The notes: generated by a model from the sequence alone, not told the origin. 64,000 nt of DNA from Chloroflexota bacterium (GCA_022826725.1 JAJDUF010000013.1:248001-312000), one strand, 5' to 3'; shown: positions 24,706 through 33,757, numbered from the stretch's first letter. Numbers and translations: made by a program.

Positions 24706-25943
24706 GTGCTCTCCTCTGCTCCCGCCTCATGCACGACCTCGCCCGCTTTCAGCACGGCGAGCGGCCGGCGCAGCGCCTCCAAGTCGGCCAAGGGGTCTGC
24801 GGCCAGCAGCACCAGATCAGCCTCGTACCCCGCCGCGATCCGACCGCGGCGCGACAGCCCCAGTTGCTCGGCGCCGTCGCTGGTCACGGTGCGGAGCGCC
24901 TCGGCATTGGAGAGGCCCTGCATCGTGAACGCCCCGATCTCATCAACGAGCGTGTCGAATGGGGTGTGCGTCGCACCGCAGTCGGTGCCACCCACGATGC
25001 TCACGCCCAGCCGGTGCAAGGGACCGACGTTGGTCAGCCGCGCCTCCAGCCGCTCGATGGCCGTCGGGTCGTCCGGGTTCGCGGCCTCCCCGACCTGCCG
25101 GAAGTGCTGGGCCGTGAGAAAACCACCGTAGACCGTCGGGCAGACGGCGATGCCGCTATCGCGCACGCGACAGGCCACGTCTATGTCTACCCGCGTGCGA
25201 CCGTGCGAATCGAGGAAGCTCGCGTGCTCGATCATGTCCAAGCCGGCTTCAACGACCCGCTCGATAGCCGCCGTGGCGTGGCAGTGCGCCGTGACCTTGA
25301 CCCCGTTGGCACGTGCGACCTCGCGGGCGGCCCGCATCATCGCCACGGATAGCTCGGCGCGATGCGGCTGCGTCCCCGGCGTCAGCCCGCCGCCCGAAGC
25401 CATCAGCTTGACCCACTGGGCACCCCCCGCGATCTGCTGCTCGATCCGCGCCCGCAGCTCGGCCGGCGAGGCCACCTCACCCCCGAAGAAGTGGCCATGT
25501 CCCCGCGGACGGCACAGCGACGCCCCGCTGCTGACGAGGTGTGGCCCGACGACCTGCCCCGCTGCGACCTCGCCTTGCAGCCGCGTCATCAATGCCGCGG
25601 GCGCCCCCACGTCCCGCACGGTCGTGATCCCGGCCCGGATCGCCACGCCGAGGTTGTGCCGCCCCACGGCGAGCAGTTCCTCGTCACTCGCCGCCAGGTA
25701 GTCCAGCCGCGGCGTGCCGCTCGCGCTGAGAAAGCAATGCACGTGCGCGTCAATCAGCCCCGGTGCCAGGTAGCGTCCGCTCCCGTCCAGACTTGTCCCG
25801 GACCACGCCAGCGCGTCATCCAGCACGTCGCGGATCACCCCACCCTCGATCACCACCGACCGCAGGCCGGCTACGCGACCCCGAACCACGTCCACCAGCG
25901 CCACATCCCGAATAAGCAATGCCGCCGTCTTTGCTGTTGTCAT
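24702..25943 (-). CDS. Amidohydrolase family protein (imidazolonepropionase-like)
   Basis: The ATG at 25943 (MTTAKTAALLIRDV) gives 413 residues; the frame extends upstream without similarity. Amidohydrolase features are the N-terminal beta domain with a GGVIRDV strand, the metal motif LIDAHVHCFLS, the later VKVTAHCHATAAIERV and IEHASFLD histidines, SIVGGTDCGATHTP with the barrel-end Asp, and the terminal DLVLLAADPLADLEALRRP. The related group acts on amide or peptide bonds, for instance Xaa-Pro dipeptidase-like members. It overlaps the enolase-superfamily gene by 4 nt. Confidence 0.9.
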   Translation of the reverse strand: MTTAKTAALLIRDVALVDVVRGRVAGLRSVVIEGGVIRDVLDDALAWSGTSLDGSGRYLAPGLIDAHVHCFLSASGTPRLDYLAASDEELLAVGRHNLGVAIRAGITTVRDVGAPAALMTRLQGEVAAGQVVGPHLVSSGASLCRPRGHGHFFGGEVASPAELRARIEQQIAGGAQWVKLMASGGGLTPGTQPHRAELSVAMMRAAREVARANGVKVTAHCHATAAIERVVEAGLDMIEHASFLDSHGRTRVDIDVACRVRDSGIAVCPTVYGGFLTAQHFRQVGEAANPDDPTAIERLEARLTNVGPLHRLGVSIVGGTDCGATHTPFDTLVDEIGAFTMQGLSNAEALRTVTSDGAEQLGLSRRGRIAAGYEADLVLLAADPLADLEALRRPLAVLKAGEVVHEAGAEEST

Positions 25944-26096
25944 GCCTGTGCCGGACCCCGAGCCGGTACTGTGGAAGATACCCGCTCCCAGCAACGGCCG
26001 GCCACCGACCACCGCCGCGATGTCCTCGCCGCAGCCGCCCTGATACACTCACAACTATATGAGTATCCATCTCCAAAAATGTACGGAGGCTGGATC

Positions 26097-26447
26097 GTGC
26101 CTACGAACACTGAGCACGAGCACACCCTGAACGTGTGGCTGGCCGAGTTGCTGCGTCGTCGCGGGCTGAACGCCCGGCAGGAGCGTAAACAGGCCAACCG
26201 GCGGCGCATTGACGTGGAAATCCACGTCGGCAACGTCAAAATCGCGCTGGAAGCCGAGCAGGGCCAGAGCAGCACCAAGCAACGGGAAGCCATCGCCGAC
26301 GCCGACGGCCGGCTACAACACGGCAACGCCGACTGTGCCATCGCCGTCTGCTACCCCGACGGCCTCACCGCGCGGCACCAACTGGAGGACAGCCGGCTGG
26401 CGCTGTGGCAGCCGATGCTGTGCGCCTATCTGATTGAGGAGGGATGA
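26097..26447 (+). CDS. Small PD-(D/E)XK nuclease-like protein
   Basis: The GTG at 26097 is preceded by GGAGG seven nt upstream and gives 116 residues. The core RRRIDVEIHVGNVKIALEAEQ holds a likely nuclease active site, Asp39 followed by Glu52-Ala-Glu54, an E-x-E variant of the PD-(D/E)XK motif. The preceding HTLNVWLAELLRRRGL fits the first helix of the fold. It ends 3 nt before the ATG of a DUF3644/HEPN gene whose ribosome-binding site it contains, so the two form an operon. The pairing suggests a defence role. No close family name can be given. Confidence 0.7.
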   Translation: MPTNTEHEHTLNVWLAELLRRRGLNARQERKQANRRRIDVEIHVGNVKIALEAEQGQSSTKQREAIADADGRLQHGNADCAIAVCYPDGLTARHQLEDSRLALWQPMLCAYLIEEG

Positions 26448-26450
26448 GTG

Positions 26451-27762
26451 ATGCCACGTCAACTTGGTTCACCTCAAATTCGTGCGGCCTATCATTTTTC
26501 TGGTTGAAGCAGAGCGTGAAGGACGTGTGTTTAGCTTGGAAGATTTGCAAGAAGGCAGTGGTTGGGCGTTGAAAACCACGCAGGCCAATCTCTCAAAGAA
26601 ACTGAGCACTTTTGTCACCAAGGTCAATAGCGGATACACGTGCAGTGGTGTCTTGAAGCATACTGAGGAGTCCTTCTGCAGAATCTGCTCGCAGAAATCG
26701 GCATTAGTACAGGACCCTCTCCGTCCTTCCCTCCAACCCAAGGTGGAGGGTCTCGTGATCAAAGCGCGAGAGGCAGCTCTTGCCGCTGTTCAACACTACA
26801 ATAATCCAACCACAGTGTTCCGTAGTGATAACTACATCGTTCTGATGACTATTGCCTTTACTTCGCTATTTCAATCAGTGTTTGAGAGAGACGGAGTTGA
26901 CTACACTGTCTATGATAGAAAGACTGGCAATGCCAAGACAGTGGCCGGAGGGAAACCGATGCTTTGGGACGTCATACAATCAGCGAAGCACTATGAAGAG
27001 GTGCCCAACAGTCCTGTAGTGGAGAATATAGGGTTTTTGAGGAGGATAAGGAATGAAATCGAGCATCGTGGCTTTCGTATTACCGGAATTGATGTTGATC
27101 TTTGTGGTCATTGTCAAGCAATGCTCATGAACTTTGAGAGTATTCTGGTGAATGAATTTACACCATATTACTCTCTAAAGACTTCTCTTGCATTACCCTT
27201 GCATTTATCTGGTGATCGCCCGGCGCAAACAGTCGAGTCGACACGAGACGTGCATAGGAAAGAGTACGAAGAACTCAAGAGCGTTATGAATCAATTTCAT
27301 GCCAACCTTGAGGACGATGTTCTCAGTGATCCCTCATTCTGCTTCCGAGTATGGTTGATTCCAAAGAGCGCTAATCGCGCCAAGAGTAGTGACATGAGTA
27401 TCGAGTTCGTTCGTGTGGATGACTGCACTCCTGAGCAACGCGAACAGCTTGAGAATGCCATCGTGGCCTTTAAGCCATACGCACAAGTAGTAGATCTCCG
27501 GGAGCAATACCCACTAGGGGTAAAGGCATTAGCGGACGAGTTGCCGATCAATCAATGGGAAACGCAAGCGCTCATATGGGAAATCAAGCTCAGAGACGAT
27601 CCTGTCTGTTACCGTGAGTTTCGCTGGCAGTCAACCAACGCAAAGGCTTTCAGCCATCAAGCCTTGGAACGCCTTCGAAGTGAACTAGAGCGTGTTGATA
27701 TGGCTGATCTACGTAAGAGATTCAGCGAATATGGGAAATCTAGGAGGTCAGGCGGGAGGTGA
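26451..27762 (+). CDS. DUF3644 / HEPN-domain protein with apparent frameshift
   Basis: An ATG at 26451 with GGAGGG upstream opens MPRQLGSPQIRAAYHF and then stops. Skipping one T in the T5 run at 26495-26499 joins it to the long frame FLVEAEREGRVFSLEDL, about 437 residues in total; the long frame alone starts from TTG 26464. It matches DUF3644: HYNNPTTVFRSDNYIVLMTIAFTSLFQSVF, then IRNEIEHRGF, which contains the R-x4-H motif of HEPN ribonucleases. Composition is clearly lower in GC than the flanks, indicating transfer. With the upstream nuclease-like gene it may be an RNA/DNA-targeting defence pair. The frameshift may be real decay, slippage or a sequence error. Confidence 0.75.
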
Positions 27763-27812
27763 TCCCTCTCGGCAGCATGGCGGTTGCTCATCGGAGGGTC
27801 ATCGCCGGCCCG

Positions 27813-27821
27813 TGCTATAGT
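27813..27821 (+). promoter_or_regulatory. Extended -10 promoter before Uma2 gene 2
   Basis: TGCTATAGT matches the extended -10 form TGN-TATAAT and lies about 50 nt before the ATG. A very similar TGGTATAGT precedes the aspartic-protease-like gene at 32.8 kb. Confidence 0.45.
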
Positions 27822-27871
27822 GTGCCGCCGGGTACCCTTCCGCTGCGACTGCGCCCGCTGCGAGGCCGCCG

Positions 27872-28567
27872 ATGACTGCCACAACGAAGCTCAAGCCTCC
27901 ACCCGCCGACGGGTACGCGCATGTTGTGCCGCTCCCCACCCCGCCCAAGGCTCCCGATGCCATGCAACAGTCCCCCTACATCACCAGGGCGTACTCGATC
28001 CTCGAAACCTACTTCCACCAGCGGCCCGACGTGCTCGTCGGGAGCGACGGCTATCTCTGCTACGACACCACCGACCGCTCCCGCTGGGTCAAGCCCGACT
28101 GCCTGGTCGCGTTCGGCGTGGACCCGGACGCGATCTTCGCCCGCAACGGCTACGTGATTAGCGAGGTCGGCAAGCCGCCGGAGTTTGTGCTGGAAGTGGC
28201 CTCCGAGAGCACGGGCCGGCAGGACTACACCCGTAAGCGCGACATCTACGCCGAGTACGGGGTGGCCGAATACTGGCGGTTCGACCGCACTGGCGGCCAG
28301 TACCACGACCGGCCGCTGTCCGGCGACCGCTTGGTCAATGGCCAGTATGAGCCACTGCCGCTGAACACCGGCACGGACAGGGTGATCCGCGGCTACAGCC
28401 CGGTCTTGGGCCTGGAGCTACACTGGGATACCGGCCAACTGCGGTTCTACGACCCGGCAGCGGGAGACTACCTCCCCGACTTGGCCGATGCCCTAGCCCA
28501 GCGGGATGCCGCCGAGGCCCTGGTCGAGCGGCTGCGTGCCCAGCTCCGCCGCCTGCAATCCGACTGA
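27872..28567 (+). CDS. Uma2 family endonuclease-like protein, copy 2
   Basis: This 231-residue Uma2 (DUF820) protein has WVKPDCLVAF (PD motif), FVLEVASESTGRQDYTRKRDIYAEYGVAEYWRFD with the Glu and Lys of the active site, and VIRGYSPVLGLELHWD. Its C-terminal tail is shorter than in the copy at 22683 and has a brief helix ALAQRDAAEALVERLRAQL. It follows the low-GC DUF3644 gene but its own composition is that of the host, so it is probably not part of that module. Confidence 0.9.
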   Translation: MTATTKLKPPPADGYAHVVPLPTPPKAPDAMQQSPYITRAYSILETYFHQRPDVLVGSDGYLCYDTTDRSRWVKPDCLVAFGVDPDAIFARNGYVISEVGKPPEFVLEVASESTGRQDYTRKRDIYAEYGVAEYWRFDRTGGQYHDRPLSGDRLVNGQYEPLPLNTGTDRVIRGYSPVLGLELHWDTGQLRFYDPAAGDYLPDLADALAQRDAAEALVERLRAQLRRLQSD

Positions 28568-28602
28568 GCGAGCGCGGTCAACCGTCTCTCGCCAGCCAGC
28601 GC

Positions 28603-29034
28603 CTACGGCCCCACCGGTTCGCGCTGCGGCGGCTCAATCGTGCATTCGGGCAGCGCACGCAGAAAGGCCTCGGGACCAGGGGGTGAGTACACCGCCAAGA
28701 CGATCATTTCTCCGTCCCCCGTATTGAGTGTCGAGTGATAGGCGCCCGCGGCGATGTGAATCAAGGTTCCCGGCCCGACCTCCCGCGTCACCGGCTCGCC
28801 ATCCACCTCGACCATCTGCTGGCCGGTGCCCTTGATGATGTAGAGAATCTCCTCGGTCCCGGGGTGATTATGTCGCTCGTGTCCCTGGCCCGGTGTCACG
28901 GTGGCAATGCCGGTGCTGAACCGCTCGGCGCCGGTGACGCGCGGTTCCGATAGCCAGTTGAGATACCCCCATGGCAGGCGCTGCGTCTCGACGTCCTCAG
29001 CTTCGACAAAGGTGAGCTTCCGGGCTGCGCTCAC
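28603..29034 (-). CDS. Cupin-domain protein
   Basis: This 143-residue single-domain cupin has motif 1 GHERHNHPGTEEILYIIKGTG, with metal-ligand histidines and Glu, and motif 2 GTLIHIAAGAYHSTLNTG, with the final His. Such proteins bind Fe, Mn or Zn and act as small dioxygenases, isomerases or sensors; no activity can be assigned. The GTG start has GGAGGTG upstream. It is divergent from the Gfo/Idh/MocA gene, which could share a pathway. Confidence 0.85.
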   Translation of the reverse strand: MSAARKLTFVEAEDVETQRLPWGYLNWLSEPRVTGAERFSTGIATVTPGQGHERHNHPGTEEILYIIKGTGQQMVEVDGEPVTREVGPGTLIHIAAGAYHSTLNTGDGEMIVLAVYSPPGPEAFLRALPECTIEPPQREPVGP

Positions 29035-29174
29035 AATCCCACCTCCTGGACTGGATTAATCGGCCTCAGCACGCACAGAGAATGATACCGGCTGCGTGGG
29101 GTAGGTACTACCGGCCAAGCCGTAGGGGCGCAACGTGTTGTGCCCGTCTCCCCGCCCTTCCTGCCGCAATCCTG

Positions 29175-29210
29175 CCCCTTCCCTTTAGGGAGGGGGTTGG
29201 GGGTAGGTCC
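29175..29210. repeat. Family A2 palindrome
   Basis: CCCCTTCCCT / AGGGAGGGGG arms with a TAGGTCC tail. Confidence 0.75.
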
Positions 29211-29236
29211 GCCCACCTCCGCCCAAGCGGGAATCT

Positions 29237-29285
29237 ACTCCCCCTCTCTATCGCTCCGCGATGGAGAGGGGGCCGGGGGGTGAGG
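29237..29285. repeat. Family A palindrome, long-loop form
   Basis: CCCCCTCTCTATCGC / GCGATGGAGAGGGGG arms with a GTGAGG tail. The same long form occurs at 37.9, 40.9 and 55.0 kb. Confidence 0.85.
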
Positions 29286-29351
29286 TTTGTTTCGGCCAGT
29301 ACGGTACACTCTCCCCATCGTATCCAACAACCCGCCTGAGGAGGGAAATCC

Positions 29352-30542
29352 GTGGTCGTTCGTATTGGCATGATTGGCGCCGGATTCATTGCCCGCTTGC
29401 ACGCCACCGCCCTGCGGAGCCTCGGACCGGACGCCGCCCAAATCGTCGGCGTCGCCGCGCGCACCGAGGGGCCGCGCGAGCAGTTCGCCAGCGAGTTCGG
29501 TATTCAGGACACCTACGCCGACTACCGCGACCTGTTGGCGCGTGCGGACGTGGACGCCGTTGATCTGTGCGTTCCCAACCACCTTCACCACCCGATGACC
29601 GTCGCCGCAGCCCAGGCCGGCAAGCACGTCTACTGCGAAAAGCCCCTGACCGGCTATTTCGGGCGCGGCGAGGCGCCCGACCAGGTCTCCAAGACGCCCC
29701 GCGAGGTCATGTTGCGCGAGACGCTGGCCGACTCCGACGAGATGCTGGCCGCCTGCGCCGCCGCCGGCGTCCAACTGTGCTACGGCGAAGATTGGGTGTA
29801 CGCGCCCGTGCTCGAAAAAGCCCGCCGGCTCGTCCAGGTCAGCAACTCGCCCATCATGGAGCTACGCGGCGAGGAGAGCCACAACGGCTCGCACGCCGAC
29901 TACGCCAAGCGTTGGGCCACCAGCGGCGGTGGTGCGCTCCTGCGTCTCGGCGTGCATCCGATTGGCGCCGCGCTCCAGCTCAAGCGCTGGGAAGGGCAGT
30001 TGCGGCACGGCCGGCCCATCCGCGCCGCTGCGGTCACGGCCGAGGTCGCCACGCTCACCGACATCGGCGGCGTCCCGCGTGACGAGGGGTCGTGGCTCGT
30101 CACCGATTGGGTAGACGTGGAGAACTGGTCCACCACGATCATCCATTTCGAGGACGGCTCGCGCGGTGTGTTCATCGCCTCCGACAACATCCTCGGCGGC
30201 ATCGTCAACTACCTGGAGCTGACGCTGGCCTACGGCCGCATCAAGTGCAACATGACCCCCAACAATATGTGCGAGGCCTACGCCGCCGACGGCACGGTCT
30301 GGGGCGACGAGTACATCACCGAGAAGATTCAGACCAGCGCCGGCTGGACCTACCCCAGCCCCGACGAGGACTGGGTCCGCGGCTTTCCGCACGAACTGGC
30401 CGATTTCGTCGCCGCCACCCGTGACAACCGCCCGCCGCTGTCCGATGGCGAGTTGGGCCGCGACTGTGTCGAAGTGATCTACGCCGCCTATCTCGCTGCC
30501 GAGCGCGGCGCCCGCGTCACCCTGCCCTTCAACGCAAGCTGA
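29352..30542 (+). CDS. Gfo/Idh/MocA family oxidoreductase
   Basis: This 396-residue NAD(P)-dependent dehydrogenase has the N-terminal Rossmann motif GMIGAGFIARLHATAL, the family signature GKHVYCEKPLTG with catalytic Lys, and a C-terminal substrate domain with GGGALLRLGVHPIGAAL. Members oxidise sugars, inositols or sugar acids. The GTG start follows GAGGAGGGA by six nt. It leads a plus-strand run with a zinc dehydrogenase and a 2-hydroxyacid dehydrogenase, which together look like a sugar or polyol oxidation route. Confidence 0.92.
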   Translation: MVVRIGMIGAGFIARLHATALRSLGPDAAQIVGVAARTEGPREQFASEFGIQDTYADYRDLLARADVDAVDLCVPNHLHHPMTVAAAQAGKHVYCEKPLTGYFGRGEAPDQVSKTPREVMLRETLADSDEMLAACAAAGVQLCYGEDWVYAPVLEKARRLVQVSNSPIMELRGEESHNGSHADYAKRWATSGGGALLRLGVHPIGAALQLKRWEGQLRHGRPIRAAAVTAEVATLTDIGGVPRDEGSWLVTDWVDVENWSTTIIHFEDGSRGVFIASDNILGGIVNYLELTLAYGRIKCNMTPNNMCEAYAADGTVWGDEYITEKIQTSAGWTYPSPDEDWVRGFPHELADFVAATRDNRPPLSDGELGRDCVEVIYAAYLAAERGARVTLPFNAS

Positions 30543-30543
30543 A

Positions 30544-30593
30544 CAGCCATCAGCAACCAGCCATCAGCTATCAGCTATCAGCCATCAGTTGAG
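30544..30593. repeat. Family D repeat cluster
   Basis: Several tandem CAGCTATCAGC / CAGCCATCAGC units. It is related to the elements at 7.4 and 11.0 kb. Confidence 0.65.
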
Positions 30594-30597
30594 GATC

Positions 30598-30624
30598 GTC
30601 ATTCCCGCGAAAGCGGGAATCCAG
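30598..30624. repeat. Family B palindrome (GTCATTCCCGC type)
   Basis: ATTCCCGC / GCGGGAAT arms with flanking GTC and CCAG. Confidence 0.85.
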
Positions 30625-30659
30625 GCCCCTCTCTCCGTGGGAGAGGACCGGGGTGAGGG
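30625..30659. repeat. Family A palindrome, short form
   Basis: CCCCTCTCC / GGAGAGG-like arms with a GGTGAGGG tail, directly abutting the family B copy. Confidence 0.65.
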
Positions 30660-30681
30660 CAGCGGGGAGAGAGGTCAAGTG

Positions 30682-31776
30682 ATGAATGCAATGATGCCGC
30701 CAGCCGCAGGACGCCGCATCTACTTCCCGGAGGTCCGCCAGGCGGTCTGGGAGCGGTTCCCCCTCCCCCGGCCCTCCGAGCTACAGCCCGACCAGGTGTT
30801 GCTCCGCGCCGTGGCGAGCGCAGTGAGCGCCGGCACGGAGATCGCGGTCTACAGCGGCACGCACATCACCTACTCCCTCTCGTCCTCCCAGGCCGGCCAG
30901 CCCCGGCCGATGTCGGGCGTGCCGTCGCGCCCCGGCTATGCTTTTGCCGGCACGGTCGAAGCCGTCGGCAGCGCCGTCACCGCGGTCAAGCCGGGCGACC
31001 GCGTGGGCTGTGCCGTTGGCCACGCCGACTGGGCCGTCGTGCGCGAAACCGGCCAGGACCCCGCCAAGCCCCAACGCGAACCCAGCCTCATCCTCATCCC
31101 CAATGGTGTCACGTTCGAGCAAGCGGCCCTCGGCCGCCTCTTTGCCATCCCCATGGTCGGTATCCGCCACGCCGAGATCAGGCTCGGCGAGCGTGTCGCG
31201 GTGTTCGGCCAGGGCCTCATCGGGCAACTGGCCGGACAGCTCGCCCTCGCCAATGGCGCCGGCACCCTCATCGCCGTTGACCTCTGGGATCACCGGTTGG
31301 CCGTCGCCCAACGGCACGGCGCGACGCACATCGTCAACGCCGAGCGCGAGGACGCCGTAGCAGCCATCTATGACGCCACGGACGGCGAGGGCGCCGACGT
31401 CGTGATCGAGGCCACCGGCCATCCACCCGTCATCAACGACTCGCTGCGGGCCGCCGCCCTACGCGGTCGCGTGGTGCTCGTCGGCAGCCCCCGCGGCCGG
31501 GTGGACATTGACCCCTACACCGACATCCATAAGAAGGCCGTCGTCGTGATCGGCGCGCACGCCAGCGCCGTCACCCAGGCCCGCAACTACAGCGACCGCT
31601 GGACCACCCTGGAGAACTACCGCCTTTCGGTCGAGTTGCTCCGCCAGGGCCGCCTCCACACCGAGGGACTGATTAGCCATCGCGTCCCCGCCGACGCGGC
31701 GTTGGGCATCCACGCGGCGCTCGCTGCCCGACCGCAAGAGCACCTCGGCGTGCTCATCCAATGGGCCGCCGCCTGA
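30682..31776 (+). CDS. Zinc-type medium-chain dehydrogenase (threonine/sorbitol dehydrogenase-like)
   Basis: The ATG at 30682 gives 364 residues; the upstream in-frame extension is only a translated repeat (VIPAKAGIQAP). Medium-chain dehydrogenase features are SAGTEIAVYSG at the catalytic-zinc position, GYAFAGTVEAVGSAV, a cofactor site FGQGLIGQLAGQLA and GADVVIEATGHP. The GHE motif and structural cysteines are missing, so zinc binding is doubtful. It resembles the BchC-like and sugar-dehydrogenase side of the family. GAGAGG precedes the start. It follows the Gfo/Idh/MocA gene on the same strand. Confidence 0.85.
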   Translation: MNAMMPPAAGRRIYFPEVRQAVWERFPLPRPSELQPDQVLLRAVASAVSAGTEIAVYSGTHITYSLSSSQAGQPRPMSGVPSRPGYAFAGTVEAVGSAVTAVKPGDRVGCAVGHADWAVVRETGQDPAKPQREPSLILIPNGVTFEQAALGRLFAIPMVGIRHAEIRLGERVAVFGQGLIGQLAGQLALANGAGTLIAVDLWDHRLAVAQRHGATHIVNAEREDAVAAIYDATDGEGADVVIEATGHPPVINDSLRAAALRGRVVLVGSPRGRVDIDPYTDIHKKAVVVIGAHASAVTQARNYSDRWTTLENYRLSVELLRQGRLHTEGLISHRVPADAALGIHAALAARPQEHLGVLIQWAAA

Positions 31777-31807
31777 GAACTACCAGCTTGCTACGAGGTG
31801 ACTGCAC

Positions 31808-32788
31808 GTGTCTGACGTATCTGATCGAGGCCACGTCCTTGTCGTCGAGCCGATCCACGACCGCGGCGTTGCGCTCCTGAGGGCCGCCGGCCCGGTCGTT
31901 GTCGCGCCCGACCCCAGCCCGCAAACCGTACAGCCCCTGCTCGCCGCCACCACCGTCATCGTGCTGCGCGCCACCCGCCTCACCGCCGATATGATCGCCG
32001 CCGCCCCCCGGCTCCGCGTCGTCGGCCGCCACGGCGTCGGCTATGACAACGTGGACGTGGCAGCGGCCACCGCCCGCGGCATCCCGGTCGTGTATACGCC
32101 CGAAGCCAATAGCGAATCGGTCGCGCAGCACGCCTTTGGCCTCATGATCGCCCTCTCCAAAGAGCTTGTGGCCGGCGACCGCTTGCTCCGGCGCGGCGAC
32201 TATGGCACCCGGCACACGCTGCGCGGCGTCGAGCTAGCCGGCCGCACCCTCGGGATCGTCGGCTGCGGTCGCATCGGTGCCCGCCTCGCGCAAATGGCCC
32301 GCGCCGCCTTCGATATGCGTATCCTCGGCTTCGACCCCTACCTGGATGCCGCCCGCGCCGCCGCCCTCGGCATCGAGTTGGTCTCCGACTTGCCGGCGCT
32401 GCTCCGGCCAGCCGACGTGGTCAGCGTCCATACGCCCCTCACGCCAGCGACGGTGGGCTTGCTCGGCGCCGACGAGTTGGCAGCGATGCAGCCGAGCGCC
32501 TACCTCATCAACACGTCGCGCGGCGGGGTCGTTGACGAGCCGGCCCTCGCCGCCGCCCTCCGCGCTGGACACCTGGCCGGCGCCGGCCTGGACGTGCTCG
32601 AACAGGAGCCGCCACCCCCGGACCACCCCCTGCTCACCCTGGAGAACGTCATCCTCACCCCCCACTCCGCCACCCAGACCGAAGAAGCCCTCCGTCGCAC
32701 ATCCGAGCACGTCAGCGCCGGCGTCCTCGCCGTCCTCCGCGGCCAGCCACCCCAATGGTGCGTCAACCCCGAAGTCCTGGGAAGCTAA
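31808..32788 (+). CDS. D-isomer-specific 2-hydroxyacid dehydrogenase
   Basis: This 326-residue protein has the NAD site LGIVGCGRIGARLAQMARA and the catalytic set Arg in YLINTSRGGVVDE, Glu in DVLEQEPPP and His in ILTPHSATQTEE. It resembles phosphoglycerate dehydrogenase without the regulatory ACT domain. The GTG start has GAGGTG seven nt upstream and lies 31 nt after the zinc dehydrogenase, so the two are likely co-transcribed. The substrate is probably a 2-keto acid from sugar oxidation. Confidence 0.92.
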   Translation: MSDVSDRGHVLVVEPIHDRGVALLRAAGPVVVAPDPSPQTVQPLLAATTVIVLRATRLTADMIAAAPRLRVVGRHGVGYDNVDVAAATARGIPVVYTPEANSESVAQHAFGLMIALSKELVAGDRLLRRGDYGTRHTLRGVELAGRTLGIVGCGRIGARLAQMARAAFDMRILGFDPYLDAARAAALGIELVSDLPALLRPADVVSVHTPLTPATVGLLGADELAAMQPSAYLINTSRGGVVDEPALAAALRAGHLAGAGLDVLEQEPPPPDHPLLTLENVILTPHSATQTEEALRRTSEHVSAGVLAVLRGQPPQWCVNPEVLGS

Positions 32789-32815
32789 TCACCTCGCGCC
32801 GGAAATAATCACCTA

Positions 32816-32824
32816 TGGTATAGT
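32816..32824 (+). promoter_or_regulatory. Extended -10 promoter before aspartic-protease-like gene
   Basis: TGGTATAGT fits an extended -10 box. It lies about 63 nt before the ATG, after the preceding operon ends. Confidence 0.45.
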
Positions 32825-32887
32825 GTTATCGTGTAGCGGGGTACCGTCGAGACCGTCACACACCGTCATTCAAAGGAGGCGCAGGAC

Positions 32888-33244
32888 ATGGGTGTTTTCA
32901 ACTGGCCTATCCGGCTGGACAGCATGGACGGCCAGCGGTCGCTGGAGCTAGAGGCGATGGTGGATACCGGCGCCAGCTACACCATCGTGCCCGCCAAGCT
33001 GCTGCACGACCTGGGGGTGTCGCCCATAGACAAGATCAGCCTCGTGCTGGCCGATGGGCGTGCCGTGGAGTACGACATCGGGCGAGCTATGGCCACCATA
33101 GACGGACGCACGGAGGCGACACTGGTCGTCTTCGGAGAGAATGGCGCCCGTGCCCTGTTGGGGGCCTACACGCTGGAAGGGCTGCGCCTTGCCGTGGACC
33201 CGACTCACGGCCGGCTCGTCCCGGCCACCACCGCCTGGGCGTAG
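32888..33244 (+). CDS. Retropepsin-like (clan AA) aspartic protease domain protein
   Basis: This 118-residue single domain has the active-site triplet in LEAMVDTGASYTIVP and the second-half hydrophobic motif ARALLGAYTLEGLRLAVDP, typical of bacterial retropepsin-like proteins. It would have to dimerise to form a full active site. AAAGGAGG precedes the ATG and an extended -10 box lies upstream, so it is probably transcribed alone. There is no signal peptide. Whether it is an active protease cannot be judged. Confidence 0.82.
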   Translation: MGVFNWPIRLDSMDGQRSLELEAMVDTGASYTIVPAKLLHDLGVSPIDKISLVLADGRAVEYDIGRAMATIDGRTEATLVVFGENGARALLGAYTLEGLRLAVDPTHGRLVPATTAWA

Positions 33245-33363
33245 ATGATTGGGAGTAGCACCGTGGTCGAGTGCCTTCCCAAGCGGTACGGTGCTCGCTC
33301 GATAGGCTGCCGGTGTACCCGGTAGACTCTAGGTGTCAGCCGCCAAGCAGTCAGGAGCACACC

Positions 33364-33636
33364 ATGACGGCAGAAGCCATTGCTGCCGAGCCGCACACGG
33401 CCACCAGAGCCGATATCCGGGAGTCGGAAGATCGTATCCACCGCGAACTGCAACACTATGCGACCAAGGCCGATCTGAAGGACACCGAGTTGCGGATCCA
33501 GGCCAGCCTTCAAGACATCGAACTGCGGCTCCAGGCGCAGATCAAAGACGCGCAGATGTAGCTGCTGCTCCGGCTCGGTGGCCTGATTGTCGCCGCGGTC
33601 ACCGTCGCGGTGGCCGTCCTCAAGCTCTTGTCCTAG
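33364..33636 (+). pseudogene. Coiled-coil plus membrane-anchor protein interrupted by in-frame TAG
   Basis: The ATG at 33364, with AGGAG six nt upstream, opens a 65-residue coiled coil (ATKADLKDTELRIQASLQDI and related heptads) that stops at TAG 33559-33561. The same frame continues LLLRLGGLIVAAVTVAVAVLKLLS to TAG 33634-33636, an obvious transmembrane helix. Together they match the common bacterial layout of a short coiled coil with a C-terminal membrane anchor (DUF1640-like). The stop therefore removes the anchor. A CAG-to-TAG change would explain it. The truncated coiled coil may still be made. Confidence 0.65.
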
Positions 33637-33757
33637 GTGCTCACAGCCGGTGGTAGTGTCTCACTTTGGACTTCAGATCCGCGCAGGGTGTATTTCGATG
33701 ACCACTGATCCTACATGTTTGTTCACGCACCAGTAAACTAGAAAGAGGAGCAGGACT

